Shown here: piece after piece, positions 63,400-64,000 of the stretch
How the letters are laid out: each line of letters begins with the position of its first letter
Numbering within the stretch: position 1 is the stretch's first letter
Assembly (NCBI RefSeq): GCF_004514425.2
Contig: NZ_MYFN02000001.1
Span: 558,001-622,000, forward strand
Length of the DNA: 64,000 nucleotides
Direction of reading: 5' to 3'
Origin: Shinella sumterensis
Lineage (GTDB): Bacteria; Pseudomonadota; Alphaproteobacteria; Rhizobiales; Rhizobiaceae
The notes under the pieces: model-generated
Database searches by the model: none
Told to the model about the DNA's origin: nothing
What the model saw: only the letters and a program-made list of their open reading frames with translations
Position numbers and translations under genes: made by a program

Positions 63400-64000
63400 A
63401 TGGCGAGAAGTGACAGAGCGGATTTCGACGACCAGTCGATCGATATTTTCCGGGCAAGGAACGCGGTCGACAGCGATCAGGAGACGGAAATCAGGGTGCC
63501 GGTCGACCGGCGGCCTCAGCAATATGCCGCAAGCGACTATGTCGCGATCTTCGACAAGCGCAATCTCGATCGGGAATGTCTGGCAAACAGCCTGCATTCT
63601 CACCGTATCGGCATCAATGTCTTCACCTTTTCAGGGCTGGCCGCCTGGCAGCAGAGCAAGGCAAATCTCGGTACCCTTCGCGCCAGTCTCGTCAATATCG
63701 GCAGCAAGAGTGTTTCGGATCCCGGCCTGAGGGATGAGATCACGCAGCTTCTGACGACACTGGAACCGGTGCCGGTCGTGGTGCTGTCGGACAACCAGAC
63801 GCTTGAGCATGTGCTTGATGTCATCGATCTCGGGGTGCACGGCTTCATTCCGAGTTCGGTCGATATCGATGTCTGCATCGAGGCGATCGGGCTCGCCATT
63901 GCCGGCGGGCAGTTCGTGCCGGCCAGCAGCATATTGGCGATGCGCGGCCTGCTCGGCAGCTATCCGCAGAAATTCTGCAGCCGGGATGCCTTCACCGTGC
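63400..64000 (+). CDS. LuxR-type regulator with degenerate receiver, paralog of the gene at 54,992 (truncated by window edge)
   Basis: About 200 codons are present and the C-terminal HTH lies beyond the window. The N-terminal extension is longer than in the paralog. Shared blocks include LDRECL, SLVNIGS where the phosphoacceptor Asp is Asn, VVVLSDN, IDLGVHGFIPSSV, and the AIxLAxxGGxF block. GAGGGG precedes the ATG. Both copies point into and away from the sugar module in the same direction. Confidence 0.78.
   Translation, partial: MARSDRADFDDQSIDIFRARNAVDSDQETEIRVPVDRRPQQYAASDYVAIFDKRNLDRECLANSLHSHRIGINVFTFSGLAAWQQSKANLGTLRASLVNIGSKSVSDPGLRDEITQLLTTLEPVPVVVLSDNQTLEHVLDVIDLGVHGFIPSSVDIDVCIEAIGLAIAGGQFVPASSILAMRGLLGSYPQKFCSRDAFTV

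Noticed and set aside
1-64000. CRISPR array, insertion sequences, phage genes, tRNA or rRNA
   Set aside because: No evenly spaced repeats, transposase or integrase motifs, or RNA-gene signatures were found on either strand.

Overview
The window looks like chromosomal or chromid DNA of a Rhizobiaceae-type alphaproteobacterium (Rhizobium, Agrobacterium, Ensifer or Shinella sort). The reasons are the high GC content, many ABC uptake operons with dedicated regulators, a D-apiose pathway of the type described in Rhizobium/Agrobacterium, tightly coupled ATGA gene junctions, and a surface-polysaccharide region. I cannot fix the genus. No rRNA, tRNA, insertion sequence, phage gene or CRISPR array was seen.

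Layout. (1) 1-9,084: a sugar ABC transporter, a Gfo/Idh/MocA dehydrogenase, a large lactonase-type protein, a GntR/FCD regulator, a RuBisCO-like protein and a DUF1537 kinase. This set matches the oxidative D-apiose route (ApsD, ApnL, OiaK, OiaX); the apionate oxidoisomerase ApnO is not in the window. (2) 9,124-16,330: an uptake and hydrolysis cluster for an unidentified nitrogen compound. It has an NMT1/SsuA-type ABC transporter, an M24 protein, an M20 N-carbamoyl amidohydrolase, a class-I glutamine-amidotransferase-like protein and a nitrilase-fold amidase. These lie around an XRE-cupin regulator, and both operons carry a TTCAAG-N3-CTTGAA type site at their promoters. (3) 16,356-25,049: a dipeptide-type ABC operon ending in an M20 amidohydrolase and an AroE-like dehydrogenase, with a divergent LysR gene. 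(4) 25,091-32,533: a ROK regulator and a divergent sugar operon (binding protein, two permeases, SIS isomerase/deglycase, PfkB kinase, ATPase) with the gene content of a fructosamine (frl) operon.

(5) 32,549-37,805: a cytochrome c oxidase locus with a fused subunit I+III, a CuA subunit II whose start codon is unclear, small membrane proteins and a caa3-type CtaG. (6) 37,998-41,051: housekeeping genes on the minus strand (AI-2E family permease, transglutaminase-like protein, two small charged proteins, a cold-shock protein), with two clear intrinsic terminators.

(7) 41,223-64,000: a surface-glycan region. It starts with a WecA-type initiating transferase, a GT2, a Wzy-like membrane protein and a hexapeptide acyltransferase. 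Three GT4 glycosyltransferases follow on the opposite strand, then gmd and fcl for GDP-L-fucose. Next come a very large sensor/regulator fusion (degenerate CheB, PAS, kinase, two receivers, LuxR HTH) and a second sugar module. That module has a HemL-like aminotransferase, an SDR, a DUF4910 protein, an RmlC-like epimerase, a C-methyltransferase, a glucose-1-phosphate cytidylyltransferase-like enzyme and a PIG-L deacetylase. It lies between two paralogous LuxR-type regulators whose receiver domains have lost the phosphoacceptor Asp. This flanked module is the best candidate for an undescribed system: its parts suggest a nucleotide-activated, C-methylated and possibly amino-modified deoxy sugar, but no product can be named from sequence alone.
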